From NCBI RefSeq assembly GCF_011355085.1, contig NZ_VXCP01000002.1, forward strand, positions 434,001 through 498,000: a stretch of 64,000 nucleotides of DNA. The letters run 5' to 3'. Source of the stretch: Pseudomonas akapageensis. GTDB lineage: Bacteria; Pseudomonadota; Gammaproteobacteria; Pseudomonadales; Pseudomonadaceae. The notes under the pieces are model-generated. The model was given only the letters and a program-made list of their open reading frames with translations. It made no database searches and was not told the origin of the DNA. Both the position numbers and the translations under genes were made by a program. Shown here piece after piece: positions 18,497 to 27,180 of this stretch (position 1 is its first letter; every line of letters begins with the position of its first letter).

Positions 18497-19459
18497 TCAA
18501 CTTGCCGGTAACGCCTGAATGAAGCCGATGACTCGACGACCCATTTGCGCAGCCAGCGGCAGGCTTGGGTCGTCGTAAGAGTCCAGTTGCTGTTTCAGGT
18601 CCTGGGGAACAATGCGCAGCACATGATTCATGCCATCGATCAGGGCGAGGTCGGCATCGGGTTTGGCCGTCTTGAGCAGCTCGGCGTCCTTGACGTCGAC
18701 CTGCATGTCATTTCGCCCCTGGACGATCAAGGCCGGCATTTTCAGCTGGGCGAAGGCGGCTGCCGGGTCCTGGCGAAACAACGAAATCAGGTAGGGTTGG
18801 ACGCTGGGACGAAAGATCACCTGCAGTTGCGGGGGCACGTTGGCGTCGGTCTGGCCGGCCTTGAGGTGGTCGATCAACTCCAGGGCGCGAGGCAACAAAG
18901 GGCGGGGCAGGCGTGCCTGCAATTGTTCGCGCAGCACTTGATCGATGGGGCGCGCACTGCCGGCCAGAGAAATCACAGCCTGGGCATCGACCTGCCCGGC
19001 AGCGAGGCTGGCGATCAGCGCGCCTTCACTGTGGCCCAGCAAAATCAGCGGGCCCAGCCGCGGGTCGCGCTTGAGCTTCTGGCTCCAGGCCACGGCATCA
19101 GCGACGTAGGCGTCCACGCTGAGTTTGCGTTCATCGGGCTGGGCGGCAAAACTCTCGGCCACCCCGCGCTTGTCATAGCGCACGCTGGCAATGCCATTTT
19201 TGGCCAGGAGCAGGGCCAGGCGCTTGAGGCTGTCGTTACGCCCACCGGCGGGGTTGTTGCCGTCGCGGTCGGTGGGACCGGAGCCGGCAATGATCAACAC
19301 CACCGGTACCGGGACGTCCGAGCGTGGCAGCAGCAAGCTGCCCTTGAGGATGCCGCTGCCGGTGTCGAGGCTGATCGGCCGCTGCAATACGCCAGGGCTG
19401 GCTGCCTGGGCCAGGCCGCAGCACAGCAATAGGGCCAGCATCAAAATCCGCAACATCAT
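18497..19459 (-). CDS. Secreted alpha/beta hydrolase
   Basis: A 320-residue protein with a signal peptide (MMLRILMLALLLCCGLAQAA) and an alpha/beta-hydrolase domain. The oxyanion region is VVLIIAGSGPTDRDGNNP, the nucleophile Ser sits in GHSEGALIASL, and a late His is in GMNHVLRIVP. It is probably a periplasmic esterase or peptidase-like hydrolase; the substrate is unknown. The start at 19459 places the signal peptide at the N terminus. It is divergent from aroC. Confidence 0.85.
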   Translation of the reverse strand: MMLRILMLALLLCCGLAQAASPGVLQRPISLDTGSGILKGSLLLPRSDVPVPVVLIIAGSGPTDRDGNNPAGGRNDSLKRLALLLAKNGIASVRYDKRGVAESFAAQPDERKLSVDAYVADAVAWSQKLKRDPRLGPLILLGHSEGALIASLAAGQVDAQAVISLAGSARPIDQVLREQLQARLPRPLLPRALELIDHLKAGQTDANVPPQLQVIFRPSVQPYLISLFRQDPAAAFAQLKMPALIVQGRNDMQVDVKDAELLKTAKPDADLALIDGMNHVLRIVPQDLKQQLDSYDDPSLPLAAQMGRRVIGFIQALPAS

Positions 19460-19547
19460 CAAGCCATCATCTTCAGGGTGACCATAGGACTCGACAATTG
19501 ATCGAAGGTTCGCAGGCATGAGGGATGAACTGACCGGTTAGCCTGCG

Positions 19548-19553
19548 TATACT
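19548..19553 (+). promoter_or_regulatory. Candidate -10 box for the aroC-MFS-mtnBDC unit
   Basis: TATACT followed by a GC-rich discriminator, 42 bases before the aroC start. The -35 element is weak. Confidence 0.45.
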
Positions 19554-19595
19554 GGCGCCCTGGTTTAATTAGGCTGATTTCGCGGAGCGTCCTGC

Positions 19596-20687
19596 ATGTC
19601 CGGCAATACCTATGGCAAGCTGTTCACTGTCACCACCGCTGGCGAAAGCCATGGACCGGCGTTGGTCGCCATTGTCGACGGCTGCCCGCCGGGGCTCGAA
19701 TTGTCGCTGCAGGACTTGCAGCATGACCTGGACCGGCGCAAGCCCGGCACCAGTCGCCATACTACCCAGCGTCAGGAAGCCGACGAGGTGGAAATCCTTT
19801 CCGGGGTTTTCGAAGGGCGCACCACGGGGTGCTCCATCGGCCTGTTGATCCGCAACACCGACCAGAAGTCCAAGGACTACTCGGCGATCAAGGACCTGTT
19901 TCGCCCGGCCCACGCCGACTACACCTACCACCACAAATACGGTGAGCGCGACTACCGTGGCGGTGGCCGCAGCTCGGCACGCGAAACCGCGATGCGCGTG
20001 GCTGCCGGTGCCATTGCCAAGAAGTACCTGGCCACCCAGGGTATCCGCATCCGTGGCTACATGAGCCAACTGGGCCCGATCGAGATTCCGTTCAAGACCT
20101 GGGAGTCGGTGGAGCAGAATGCCTTCTTCAGCCCCGACCCGGACAAGGTCCCGGAGCTGGAGGCCTACATGGACCAACTGCGCCGTGACCAGGATTCGGT
20201 CGGGGCGAAGATCACCGTGGTCGCCGAAGGCGTGATGCCGGGTCTGGGTGAGCCGATCTTCGACCGTCTGGATGCGGAACTGGCCCATGCATTGATGAGC
20301 ATCAACGCGGTCAAGGGCGTGGAAATCGGCGCCGGCTTCGCCAGTGTCGCCCAGCGTGGCACCGAACATCGCGACGAGATGACGCCTGAAGGTTTCCTCA
20401 GCAACAACGCCGGCGGCATCCTGGGCGGGATTTCGTCCGGCCAGCCGATCGTTGCCCACCTGGCGCTCAAGCCCACTTCGAGCATCACCACCCCCGGGCG
20501 CTCGATCGATGTGGATGGCAACCCGGTCGAAGTCATCACCAAGGGCCGTCACGACCCATGCGTCGGTATCCGTGCCACCCCGATCGCCGAGGCGATGATG
20601 GCGATCGTGCTGATGGATCACCTGCTGCGTCACCGTGGCCAGAACGCCGATGTACGCGTGAAGACACCGGTCCTGGGTCAACTTTGA
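19596..20687 (+). CDS. aroC: Chorismate synthase
   Basis: Makes chorismate from EPSP with reduced FMN, the last step of the shikimate pathway. It has 363 residues, the standard length. Signatures visible: the N-terminal [20 protein letters not shown], the middle [20 protein letters not shown], and the C-terminal conserved stretch LRHRGQN. It heads a run of five co-directional genes (MFS, mtnB, mtnD, mtnC) with gaps of 31 bases or less and one overlap. Confidence 0.97.
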   Translation: MSGNTYGKLFTVTTAGESHGPALVAIVDGCPPGLELSLQDLQHDLDRRKPGTSRHTTQRQEADEVEILSGVFEGRTTGCSIGLLIRNTDQKSKDYSAIKDLFRPAHADYTYHHKYGERDYRGGGRSSARETAMRVAAGAIAKKYLATQGIRIRGYMSQLGPIEIPFKTWESVEQNAFFSPDPDKVPELEAYMDQLRRDQDSVGAKITVVAEGVMPGLGEPIFDRLDAELAHALMSINAVKGVEIGAGFASVAQRGTEHRDEMTPEGFLSNNAGGILGGISSGQPIVAHLALKPTSSITTPGRSIDVDGNPVEVITKGRHDPCVGIRATPIAEAMMAIVLMDHLLRHRGQNADVRVKTPVLGQL

Positions 20688-20718
20688 TGGGCTACGGCGG
20701 CAACCCAGCTGCGGCGGT

Positions 20719-21876
20719 ATGACCGCCGTGGCGCCGATCCCATACTGGCGCCTGTCCAGTTTCTACTTGTTCTATTTTGCCCTGCTCGGTTCGACCGCGC
20801 CGTTTCTGGCGCTGTATTTCGACCACCTGGGCTTTTCCAGCGCGCGTATCGGCGAACTGGTCGCCATTCCCATGCTGATGCGTTGCGTGGCGCCGAACCT
20901 GTGGGGCTGGCTGGGCGATTACACCGGGCGGCGCCTGGCTATCGTTCGCTTCGGCGCAGCTTGCACGCTGTTGACCTTCTCGCTGATCTTCATCAGCAAG
21001 AGCTACGCCTGGCTCGCCATGGTCATGGCCCTGCATGCGTTCTTCTGGCATGCAGTGCTGCCGCAGTTCGAGGTCATTACCCTGGCGCATCTGCAGGGGC
21101 AAACCGCACGTTACAGCCAGATTCGCCTGTGGGGCTCGATCGGCTTCATCCTCACGGTGGTCGGCCTGGGCCGGCTGTTCGAGTGGTTGAGCCTGGACAT
21201 CTATCCGGTGGCCCTGGTGATCATCATGGGCGGTATCGTGTTCAGCAGCCTGTGGGTGCCCAATGCCCAGCCACCGGCCACGGACAATCGCGCGGCTGGC
21301 GAAGGCTTTCTCAAGCAACTGGCCGGCCCTGGTGTGCTGGCCTTCTACGGCTGCGTGGCACTGATGCAGTTGAGTCACGGGCCGTATTACACCTTTCTGA
21401 CCCTGCACCTGGAGCATCTGGGTTACAGCCGAGGCGTGATCGGAATGCTCTGGGCCCTGGGCGTGGTTGCCGAGGTGCTGATGTTCCTGGCCATGAGCCG
21501 GATCCTGGCGCGGGTCTCGGTACGTCGGGTATTGCTGGCGAGTTTCCTGCTGGCAGCGCTGCGCTGGTTGTTGCTCGGTACACTGGCCGAACACCTGTGG
21601 GTATTGTTGCTGGCGCAGGTGCTGCACGCGGCCACGTTCGGCAGCTTTCATGCCGCGGCCATCCATTTCGTGCAACGTAGTTTCGGCGCTCGCCAGCAGG
21701 GCCAGGGCCAGGCGCTCTACGCAGCGCTGGCCGGTACCGGCGGCGCTCTGGGGGCCTTGTATTCCGGCTATAGCTGGAATCTGCTGGGCCCGGCCACCAC
21801 CTTTAGTATTGCCAGCGTCGCAGCCCTGGCTGCAGCCGTTATGATTGCCACAAGAATGAAAGAGGACAGGGCATGA
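20719..21876 (+). CDS. MFS transporter, HcaT-like, in the methionine-salvage run
   Basis: A 385-residue permease with 12 hydrophobic helices and the layout of the 3-phenylpropionate/nucleoside-proton symporter branch of the major facilitator family (YWRLSSFYLFYFALLGSTAP start, GDYTGRRLAIVRFG loop). Its last four bases overlap the mtnB start (ATGA), so the two are translationally coupled. By position it could carry a substrate or overflow product of methylthioadenosine recycling; this is inference only. The same gene sits between aroC and mtnB in P. aeruginosa as I remember it. Confidence 0.88.
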   Translation: MTAVAPIPYWRLSSFYLFYFALLGSTAPFLALYFDHLGFSSARIGELVAIPMLMRCVAPNLWGWLGDYTGRRLAIVRFGAACTLLTFSLIFISKSYAWLAMVMALHAFFWHAVLPQFEVITLAHLQGQTARYSQIRLWGSIGFILTVVGLGRLFEWLSLDIYPVALVIIMGGIVFSSLWVPNAQPPATDNRAAGEGFLKQLAGPGVLAFYGCVALMQLSHGPYYTFLTLHLEHLGYSRGVIGMLWALGVVAEVLMFLAMSRILARVSVRRVLLASFLLAALRWLLLGTLAEHLWVLLLAQVLHAATFGSFHAAAIHFVQRSFGARQQGQGQALYAALAGTGGALGALYSGYSWNLLGPATTFSIASVAALAAAVMIATRMKEDRA

Positions 21877-22493
21877 GCCTTACCCGTGAACAACTGGCCC
21901 AGGAAATTATCGACGCCGGGCGCTTTCTCTACGGTCGTGGCTGGTCGCCGGCGACCAGCAGCAACTATTCGAGCCGCCTCTCGGCCAGCGAAGCCTTGTT
22001 GACCGTCTCCGGTAAACATAAGGGCCAGTTGGGCCTGGATGATGTGTTGGCCACCGATCTGGACGGCAATAGCCTGGAAGCCGGCAAGAAACCTTCGGCA
22101 GAAACCCTCTTGCATACTCAGCTGTACCGCTGGAGCCCGCAGATCGGTGCTGTGTTGCATACCCATTCGGTCAATGCCACGGTGCTTTCGCGCCTGACCG
22201 CCGACGATCATCTGTGGTTCGAGGATTACGAACTGCAGAAGGCGTTCAGCGGGGTGACCACCCATGAATCCCGGGTGTGTGTGCCGATCTTCGATAACGA
22301 CCAGGACATTGCCCGCCTGGCCAGCAAGGTCCAGCCGTGGCTCGAGGCGCACCCCGATTGCGTCGGCTATCTGATCCGTGGCCATGGTTTGTACACCTGG
22401 GGGGCACGCATGTGCGATGTCCTGCGCCAGGTCGAGGCCTTCGAGTTCCTGTTCGAATGTGAATTGAAAGTGCGATCGGTCACCGGTCGCTAG
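21873..22493 (+). CDS. mtnB: Methylthioribulose-1-phosphate dehydratase
   Basis: A 206-residue class II aldolase-fold zinc enzyme of the methionine salvage pathway. It dehydrates methylthioribulose-1-P. Metal ligands are in LHTHSVNATV (His96, His98) and in the C-terminal RGHGLYTWG. The start ATG overlaps the stop of the MFS gene. mtnD follows after 16 bases. Confidence 0.94.
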   Translation: MSLTREQLAQEIIDAGRFLYGRGWSPATSSNYSSRLSASEALLTVSGKHKGQLGLDDVLATDLDGNSLEAGKKPSAETLLHTQLYRWSPQIGAVLHTHSVNATVLSRLTADDHLWFEDYELQKAFSGVTTHESRVCVPIFDNDQDIARLASKVQPWLEAHPDCVGYLIRGHGLYTWGARMCDVLRQVEAFEFLFECELKVRSVTGR

Positions 22494-22509
22494 AAAAAGG
22501 AGTTGCCTG

Positions 22510-23055
22510 ATGAGCAGCCTGAGCGTCTACCACGAATCTTCCCCGGACATCCCGAACAAGGTCCTGACCCACCTTGAAGATATTGCTTCGACCCTGGCCG
22601 AGCGTGGCGTGCGCTTCGAGCGTTGGGAAGCTGCCGCACCGATCCAGCCCGGGGCGACCCAGGAGCAGGTGATCGCGGCCTACCAGACCCAGATCGACAA
22701 GTTGATGACCGAGTGCGGTTACATCACCGTCGATGTGATCAGCCTGAACAGCGATCACCCGCAGAAGGCCGAGTTGCGGGCAAAATTCCTCGACGAGCAC
22801 CGTCATGGCGAAGACGAAGTGCGTTTTTTTGTCGCTGGGCGTGGCCTGTTTACCCTGCACATTGATGACTATGTCTATGCGGTGCTGTGTGAAAAGGGTG
22901 ACCTGATCTCGGTGCCGGCCGGCACCCCGCACTGGTTCGACATGGGCGAGCATCCGCATTTCGTGGCCATCCGCCTGTTCAACAACCCCGAAGGCTGGGT
23001 TGCCAACTTCACCGGCCAAGACATCGCCAGCCGCTTCCCGCGGCTCGAAGACTGA
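22510..23055 (+). CDS. mtnD: Acireductone dioxygenase
   Basis: A 181-residue cupin that oxidises acireductone to the methionine precursor 4-methylthio-2-oxobutanoate (iron form) or to an off-pathway product (nickel form). The metal set His97, His99, Glu103 and His141 is present (EHRHGEDE and GTPHWFD). AAAAAGGAGTT precedes the ATG. It is third in the order MFS, mtnB, mtnD, mtnC. Confidence 0.95.
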   Translation: MSSLSVYHESSPDIPNKVLTHLEDIASTLAERGVRFERWEAAAPIQPGATQEQVIAAYQTQIDKLMTECGYITVDVISLNSDHPQKAELRAKFLDEHRHGEDEVRFFVAGRGLFTLHIDDYVYAVLCEKGDLISVPAGTPHWFDMGEHPHFVAIRLFNNPEGWVANFTGQDIASRFPRLED

Positions 23056-23067
23056 TCTGGAGCATTC

Positions 23068-23751
23068 ATGACGATCAAAGCCATCCTCACCGATATCGAA
23101 GGGACGACCAGCGCGGTGAGCTTCGTGTTCGACGTGCTGTTTCCCTTTGCCGCCAGGCACTTGCCCGATTTCGTTCGGGAACACGCCGGTGAAGCGGACG
23201 TGGCCGGGCAACTCGATGCCGTGCGCCGCGATAGTGGCGAGTCGGGCGCCGATGTGGAAAGGGTCATCGAGATTCTGCTTGGCTGGATCGCCGAAGATCG
23301 CAAGGCCACGCCACTCAAGGCCCTGCAGGGCATGGTCTGGGCCCAGGGCTACCAGGCCGGGCAGCTCAAGGGGCACGTCTACCCGGATGCCGTCGAAGCA
23401 CTCAAGCGCTGGCATGCGGAAGGCTATCGGTTGTACGTGTATTCGTCGGGGTCGATCCAGGCACAGAAGCTGATTTTCGGCTGCTCGGAAGCGGGCGACC
23501 TGACACCACTGTTCACCGATTACTTCGATACCACGTCTGGCGGCAAGCGCGAGGCGCAGTCGTATCGCAACATCGCCGCTGCGATCGGTTTACCGGCGGA
23601 GGAGATTCTGTTCCTGTCGGACATCGTCGAAGAGCTGGATGCCGCGCAGCAGGCGGGGATGGCCACCTGCGGGCTGGTGCGTAATGGCGGAGAACTGGCT
23701 GGGCATGCGAATGTGGCGAGTTTCGCGGTGATCGACGTGGCGGCGAGCTGA
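23068..23751 (+). CDS. mtnC: Enolase-phosphatase E1
   Basis: A 227-residue HAD-superfamily enzyme that enolises and then dephosphorylates diketomethylthiopentane phosphate, giving acireductone. The start motif LTDIEGTTS has the nucleophile Asp9 and the E1-specific Glu11; the conserved [12 protein letters not shown] is near residue 190. It is last of the aroC run. No rho-independent terminator follows, but a family 2 REP pair does. The other salvage genes (mtnA, an MTA phosphorylase or nucleosidase) are not in the window. Confidence 0.95.
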   Translation: MTIKAILTDIEGTTSAVSFVFDVLFPFAARHLPDFVREHAGEADVAGQLDAVRRDSGESGADVERVIEILLGWIAEDRKATPLKALQGMVWAQGYQAGQLKGHVYPDAVEALKRWHAEGYRLYVYSSGSIQAQKLIFGCSEAGDLTPLFTDYFDTTSGGKREAQSYRNIAAAIGLPAEEILFLSDIVEELDAAQQAGMATCGLVRNGGELAGHANVASFAVIDVAAS

Positions 23752-23770
23752 CGTTCTTGCGACCCCTGCG

Positions 23771-23840
23771 GGCTCGAGCGCAGCCTGGCGGCAGCGGCTA
23801 CGGAGATCGCCTGTAGCCGCTGCCGTCAGGCTGCGCTCGG
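23771..23840. repeat. Family 2 REP pair, copy ii (opposite arrangement)
   Basis: Same arms as copies i and iii but in reverse order: CGAGCGCAGCCTGGCGGCAG first, then GTAGCCGCTGCCGTCAGGCT, with a spacer of only about 12 bases. It lies between mtnC and a convergent DUF3509 gene. Confidence 0.85.
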
Positions 23841-23862
23841 GCCCGAAGGGGCCGCAAATTCC

Positions 23863-24141
23863 CTAGGCCGAATGATAAGTCGGCAGCGCAAAGCGGTGCT
23901 GGCTCTGCAACTGGGAGATGGCCGGTAGATCACTGGCGTCTTGCGCCAGGTCCCGACGAATCGCGCTGATCACCCAGGTCAACTGCTCCGAGGCGTGTAA
24001 TTGCGCGTAGGAAATATTCCGCTTGATCGTTTTACCGTCCGCACTGCGCAAGGTCAGCAATACGGCCCCATCCGGGCGCGGTTGAGTGGTGACTTCGTAC
24101 GCAGAGAACACGGAAGCGAATTTTTGCTGGATGAGGTCCAT
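23863..24141 (-). CDS. DUF3509-like small cytosolic protein
   Basis: A 92-residue protein (MDLIQQKFASVFSAYEV start). It has a central beta-rich stretch (AVLLTLRSADGKTIKRNIS) and a helical C-terminal part (LTWVISAIRRDLAQDA). The composition and pattern match DUF3509 proteins, which are common in Pseudomonas and have no known role. The ATG at 24141 is preceded by AAGGAG; an in-frame extension upstream lacks such a site. Confidence 0.7.
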   Translation of the reverse strand: MDLIQQKFASVFSAYEVTTQPRPDGAVLLTLRSADGKTIKRNISYAQLHASEQLTWVISAIRRDLAQDASDLPAISQLQSQHRFALPTYHSA

Positions 24142-24455
24142 ATCAACTCCTTGGCTTCTGGTGGGCAAGCTGGAGTGATAGGTGCAGTGATTATGCCAGC
24201 ATTCGTTGTTTATAAATTCATTCAAAATCAATAGCTTAAAAAGTGACGTGAAATCTGCGCTCGTGCAATTTGCATGATCGGTTCGGTTCTGCAATGCAAT
24301 ATGCAGGCTGTCGCCGTTTGCCGGTTTGTGGTCCCCTTACTGTGTAAGACCCCGTGGTTCCAATAAATTCCCTTGCAGTTGCCCATAGCCTGTCACTGTT
24401 GACCGCAAGTCCTGTGCTCGTGACACTGAATGCTTCCGCCAGCCAGGAGGTATTT
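24142..24455. other. Intergenic region between DUF3509 and ankyrin genes
   Basis: About 314 bases shared by two divergent genes. It is AT-rich at the left. I find the candidate promoter at 24399-24427 and nothing else that can be supported. Confidence 0.6.
24399..24427 (+). promoter_or_regulatory. Candidate sigma-70 promoter of the ankyrin gene
   Basis: TTGACC (24399-24404), 17-base spacer, GACACT (24422-24427). Transcription would start about 20 bases before the start codon, just ahead of the AGGAGG ribosome site. Confidence 0.45.
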
Positions 24456-24980
24456 ATGTCAGATGAGCGCAATCCACAGCCAATGACCGAGGACGAAACC
24501 GCGGAATTTGCCGAACAGGTTTTCGATGTCGCGAGAAAGGGCGATGCCGAAATGCTTGGCCGTCTGTTGGAAAAAGGCCTGTCGGTAAACTTGCGCAATC
24601 ACAAGGGCGACACATTGCTGATGTTGGCCAGCTATCACGGCCACCTGGAAGCGGTACGCACGCTCCTTGCACACGGCGCCGATCCGGAAATTCGAAATGA
24701 CAACGGGCAAAGCCCTATTGCCGGCGCAGCCTTCAAGGGAGACTTGCCGGTTGTCGAACTGCTGGTGGAGCAGGGCGCCGACATTGAAGGGGCGGGGGCT
24801 GATGGGCGCACCGCCTTGATGATGGCGGCGATGTTCAATCGCATGGCGATGGTCGATTACCTGCTACGCAAAGGTGCCGATCCCAAGCGTGGGGATGCCA
24901 AGGGCATCACTGCACTCGGCGCTGCCCAGGCCATGGGCGCGACAGAGACCGCAGCTCGATTGCAGGCGTTGATCGGCTAA
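24456..24980 (+). CDS. Ankyrin-repeat protein
   Basis: A 174-residue protein. After an acidic N-terminal segment come about four ankyrin repeats: GDAEMLGRLLEKGLSVNLRN, KGDTLLMLASYHGHLEAVRT, NGQSPIAGAAFKGDLPVVEL, DGRTALMMAAMFNRMAMVDY, and a C-terminal cap. No signal peptide, so cytosolic. It is probably a protein-protein interaction module. In other pseudomonads AnkB-type proteins sit beside catalase genes; no catalase is present here. Perfect AGGAGG at 24445-24450 sets the start. Confidence 0.88.
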   Translation: MSDERNPQPMTEDETAEFAEQVFDVARKGDAEMLGRLLEKGLSVNLRNHKGDTLLMLASYHGHLEAVRTLLAHGADPEIRNDNGQSPIAGAAFKGDLPVVELLVEQGADIEGAGADGRTALMMAAMFNRMAMVDYLLRKGADPKRGDAKGITALGAAQAMGATETAARLQALIG

Positions 24981-25041
24981 CCCTGATGCCGGTTTTGCGG
25001 CTATCCTTTGCGCCCTTTTTGTTTTGTTGCAGGCTACTCGC

Positions 25042-25572
25042 ATGAAAGACCAGCTCGTCGAACTCATTGGAAAAATCAGCTCGGGTTGCCTGCCGGAAAC
25101 TGAAATCGAGCGTATTGCCGACGAAGCCGCCCAGGCCTATGCCGACCCGCAGGCCTTCCTGGTGGCCAATCCGGACATCAATTACGACGATAGCTTCCCG
25201 ATTCCGCTGGGTGAGTGGGTGGTGGTCGGCAGCCTGCCGGACACCGTCCTGTTCCAGGCTGACAGCTATCAGGACCTGTTCGCGCAGATCGTTGCCTCGT
25301 TCGGCCCGGACGTGGCGTTCAATATCAAGCCCAAGCAACTGGCAAAGGTCGAAGCCCTGACGGCACTCAATCGTATCCAGGTGCAGATGGGCAGCATGAA
25401 CAAGGAAGCGGGTGGCTATGTGCTGATGAACTTCAGCCAGTTGCTCGACGATGAGCTGCAAATGGTGTTGGTCTACGGCAATGACGTGGAGCGGGTACTG
25501 GAGCTCTGTGCTCAAGTGGGCATCGCTGCCGCGCCTGCATTGGAAGCATTGCGAGTAGCCCTGCACGTTTGA
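25042..25572 (+). CDS. Hypothetical cytosolic protein, 176 residues
   Basis: Starts MKDQLVELIGKISSGCLPET and is acidic and soluble. It has helices at the N and C termini and a central beta part (PIPLGEWVVVGSLPDTVLFQ, AFNIKPKQLAKVEALTALNR). No known motif was recognised. It is co-directional with the PLDc_N-like gene and speE. The ATG at 25042 lacks a strong ribosome site, so the start could be a few codons off. Confidence 0.65.
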   Translation: MKDQLVELIGKISSGCLPETEIERIADEAAQAYADPQAFLVANPDINYDDSFPIPLGEWVVVGSLPDTVLFQADSYQDLFAQIVASFGPDVAFNIKPKQLAKVEALTALNRIQVQMGSMNKEAGGYVLMNFSQLLDDELQMVLVYGNDVERVLELCAQVGIAAAPALEALRVALHV

Positions 25573-25650
25573 CGTCGCCGCAGAAAAACACGGAGCCTTT
25601 GTCACGCCGGTCTATCCTGTGTCTTGCATGCCATCACAAGGGAGCGTCAC

Positions 25651-25842
25651 ATGGGTTCCACATTCAATAGCCTGGTTGGCCTGATCATCCTGGCACTGGA
25701 TATCTGGGCGATCATCAATGTCTTGAAAAGCGGTGCCAGCACCGGACTTAAAATCGTCTGGGTGCTGCTGATCCTGCTGTTGCCAGTGCTGGGCCTGATC
25801 ATCTGGGCAATCGCCGGCCCGCGAGGCGATGTCAGGCTCTAG
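25651..25842 (+). CDS. Small PLDc_N-like membrane protein
   Basis: A 63-residue protein with two hydrophobic helices separated by VLKSGASTGLKIVWVLLILL and ending IWAIAGPRGDVRL. This is the pattern of the N-terminal membrane module of cardiolipin synthases (PLDc_N), here as a free protein. AAGGGAGCG precedes the ATG. Its role is unknown, perhaps membrane association. It lies ahead of speE, but speE has its own promoter. Confidence 0.78.
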   Translation: MGSTFNSLVGLIILALDIWAIINVLKSGASTGLKIVWVLLILLLPVLGLIIWAIAGPRGDVRL

Positions 25843-25901
25843 CGCTGTGGATAAAACCCGCTCTGTGGATAAATAAAGATACCTGTGCGTCGCGCAAGTG
25901 T

Positions 25902-25930
25902 TCGACCTGTCATGCCTGGCGACGTAAAAT
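25902..25930 (+). promoter_or_regulatory. Candidate sigma-70 promoter of speE
   Basis: TCGACC (25902-25907), 17-base spacer, TAAAAT (25925-25930), then a GC-rich discriminator, 60 bases before the start codon. Confidence 0.5.
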
Positions 25931-25990
25931 GCGCGCCTTTCTTCATGGACGGGCGACCGTCCGTTGCCAGCATTCATCAGGGACCTGCCC

Positions 25991-26851
25991 ATGAGCGACT
26001 ATCAAGAAACACTGTACGAAGGCTACGGCCAGCGCTTTCGCATGGATAAACTTCTGCACGAAGTGCGCACCGAGCACCAGCATCTGGTGATCTTCGAAAA
26101 CCCGCGCATGGGCCGGGTCATGGCCCTCGATGGCGTTATCCAGACCACCGAAGCCGACGAATTCATCTACCACGAAATGCTCACCCATGTGCCGATCCTG
26201 GCCCATGGCACCGCCAAGCGCGTACTGATCATCGGTGGCGGCGACGGCGGTATGCTGCGTGAAGTGGCCAAGCACCGCAGTATCGAACACATCACCATGG
26301 TCGAGATCGACGGCACTGTGGTCGACATGTGCAAAGAGTATTTGCCCAACCATTCCAAGGGCGCCTTCGATGACCCGCGCTTGAACCTGGTGATCGATGA
26401 CGGCATGCGTTTCGTCGCGACCACCCAGGAGAAGTTCGACGTCATCATTTCCGACTCCACCGACCCGATCGGCCCGGGCGAAGTGCTGTTTTCCGAAAAC
26501 TTCTACCAGGCCTGCCATCGCTGCCTGAACGAAGGCGGCATCCTGGTGACCCAGAACGGCACCCCGTTCATGCAGCTCAGCGAAGTGCAAACCACCGCGG
26601 GTCGCATGCGCAGCCTGTTCCCGGACTGGCACTTCTACCAGGCGGCGGTTCCGACCTATATCGGCGGCGCCATGACCTTTGCCTGGGGCGCGACCAACAC
26701 CGCCTATCGCAAATTGCCGCTGGAAACCCTGCGCCAGCGCTTTGCCGGCAGCGGAATCGTTACGCGCTACTACAACCCCGAGATCCATATCGGTGCGTTC
26801 GCCTTGCCGCAATATGTGTTGCAAGCGGTGAACAAGCCCAGCAACGACTGA
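25991..26851 (+). CDS. speE: Polyamine aminopropyltransferase (spermidine synthase)
   Basis: Transfers an aminopropyl group from decarboxylated SAM to putrescine. It has 286 residues. Signatures: the dcSAM loop [18 protein letters not shown] and the active-site [18 protein letters not shown]. The ATG at 25991 ([13 protein letters not shown]) follows AGGGAC; a start 9 codons upstream is possible but less likely. No speD lies nearby. A REPIN follows. Confidence 0.94.
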   Translation: MSDYQETLYEGYGQRFRMDKLLHEVRTEHQHLVIFENPRMGRVMALDGVIQTTEADEFIYHEMLTHVPILAHGTAKRVLIIGGGDGGMLREVAKHRSIEHITMVEIDGTVVDMCKEYLPNHSKGAFDDPRLNLVIDDGMRFVATTQEKFDVIISDSTDPIGPGEVLFSENFYQACHRCLNEGGILVTQNGTPFMQLSEVQTTAGRMRSLFPDWHFYQAAVPTYIGGAMTFAWGATNTAYRKLPLETLRQRFAGSGIVTRYYNPEIHIGAFALPQYVLQAVNKPSND

Positions 26852-27180
26852 TAGGTTCAGGGTTAGTCTGTGGGAGAATTGGATGTTGCCTGTCCGGGCC
26901 TCATCGCTGGCAAGCCAGCTCCCACAGCTGATCATTGAGCCACTGCTTACTCTGTGGGAGCTGGCTTGCCAGCGAAGGGGCCCGGGTAAACAACACTGGA
27001 ACCTCTGTTTTGTGTTTCTAAACATTCTCCAAACGAAATTTTCACTACGCGTCGCAGAAAATCCGCGCGCGTATTTCTGCTCGATGAATGGCTGTGCATC
27101 GTCACGGCGATGGTGCAACATTGGCCGCTTCGCAAAGTCGATTCGAACTTCAACCCGATTCCAATGGATCCTCAATCCCC
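26852..27180. other. Intergenic region between speE and the LTA-synthase-like gene
   Basis: About 329 bases. The left half is the REPIN at 26896-26985. The right half (27000-27180) has no supported gene; the reading frame of the next gene stays open through part of it, so that gene's start is uncertain. Confidence 0.55.
26896..26985. repeat. REPIN (family 1), copy d
   Basis: GGGCCTCATCGCTGGCAAGC and the matching right arm GCTTGCCAGCGAAGGGGCCC, with inner arms CCCACAG / CTGTGGG. The inner loop is longer than in the other copies. Confidence 0.9.
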
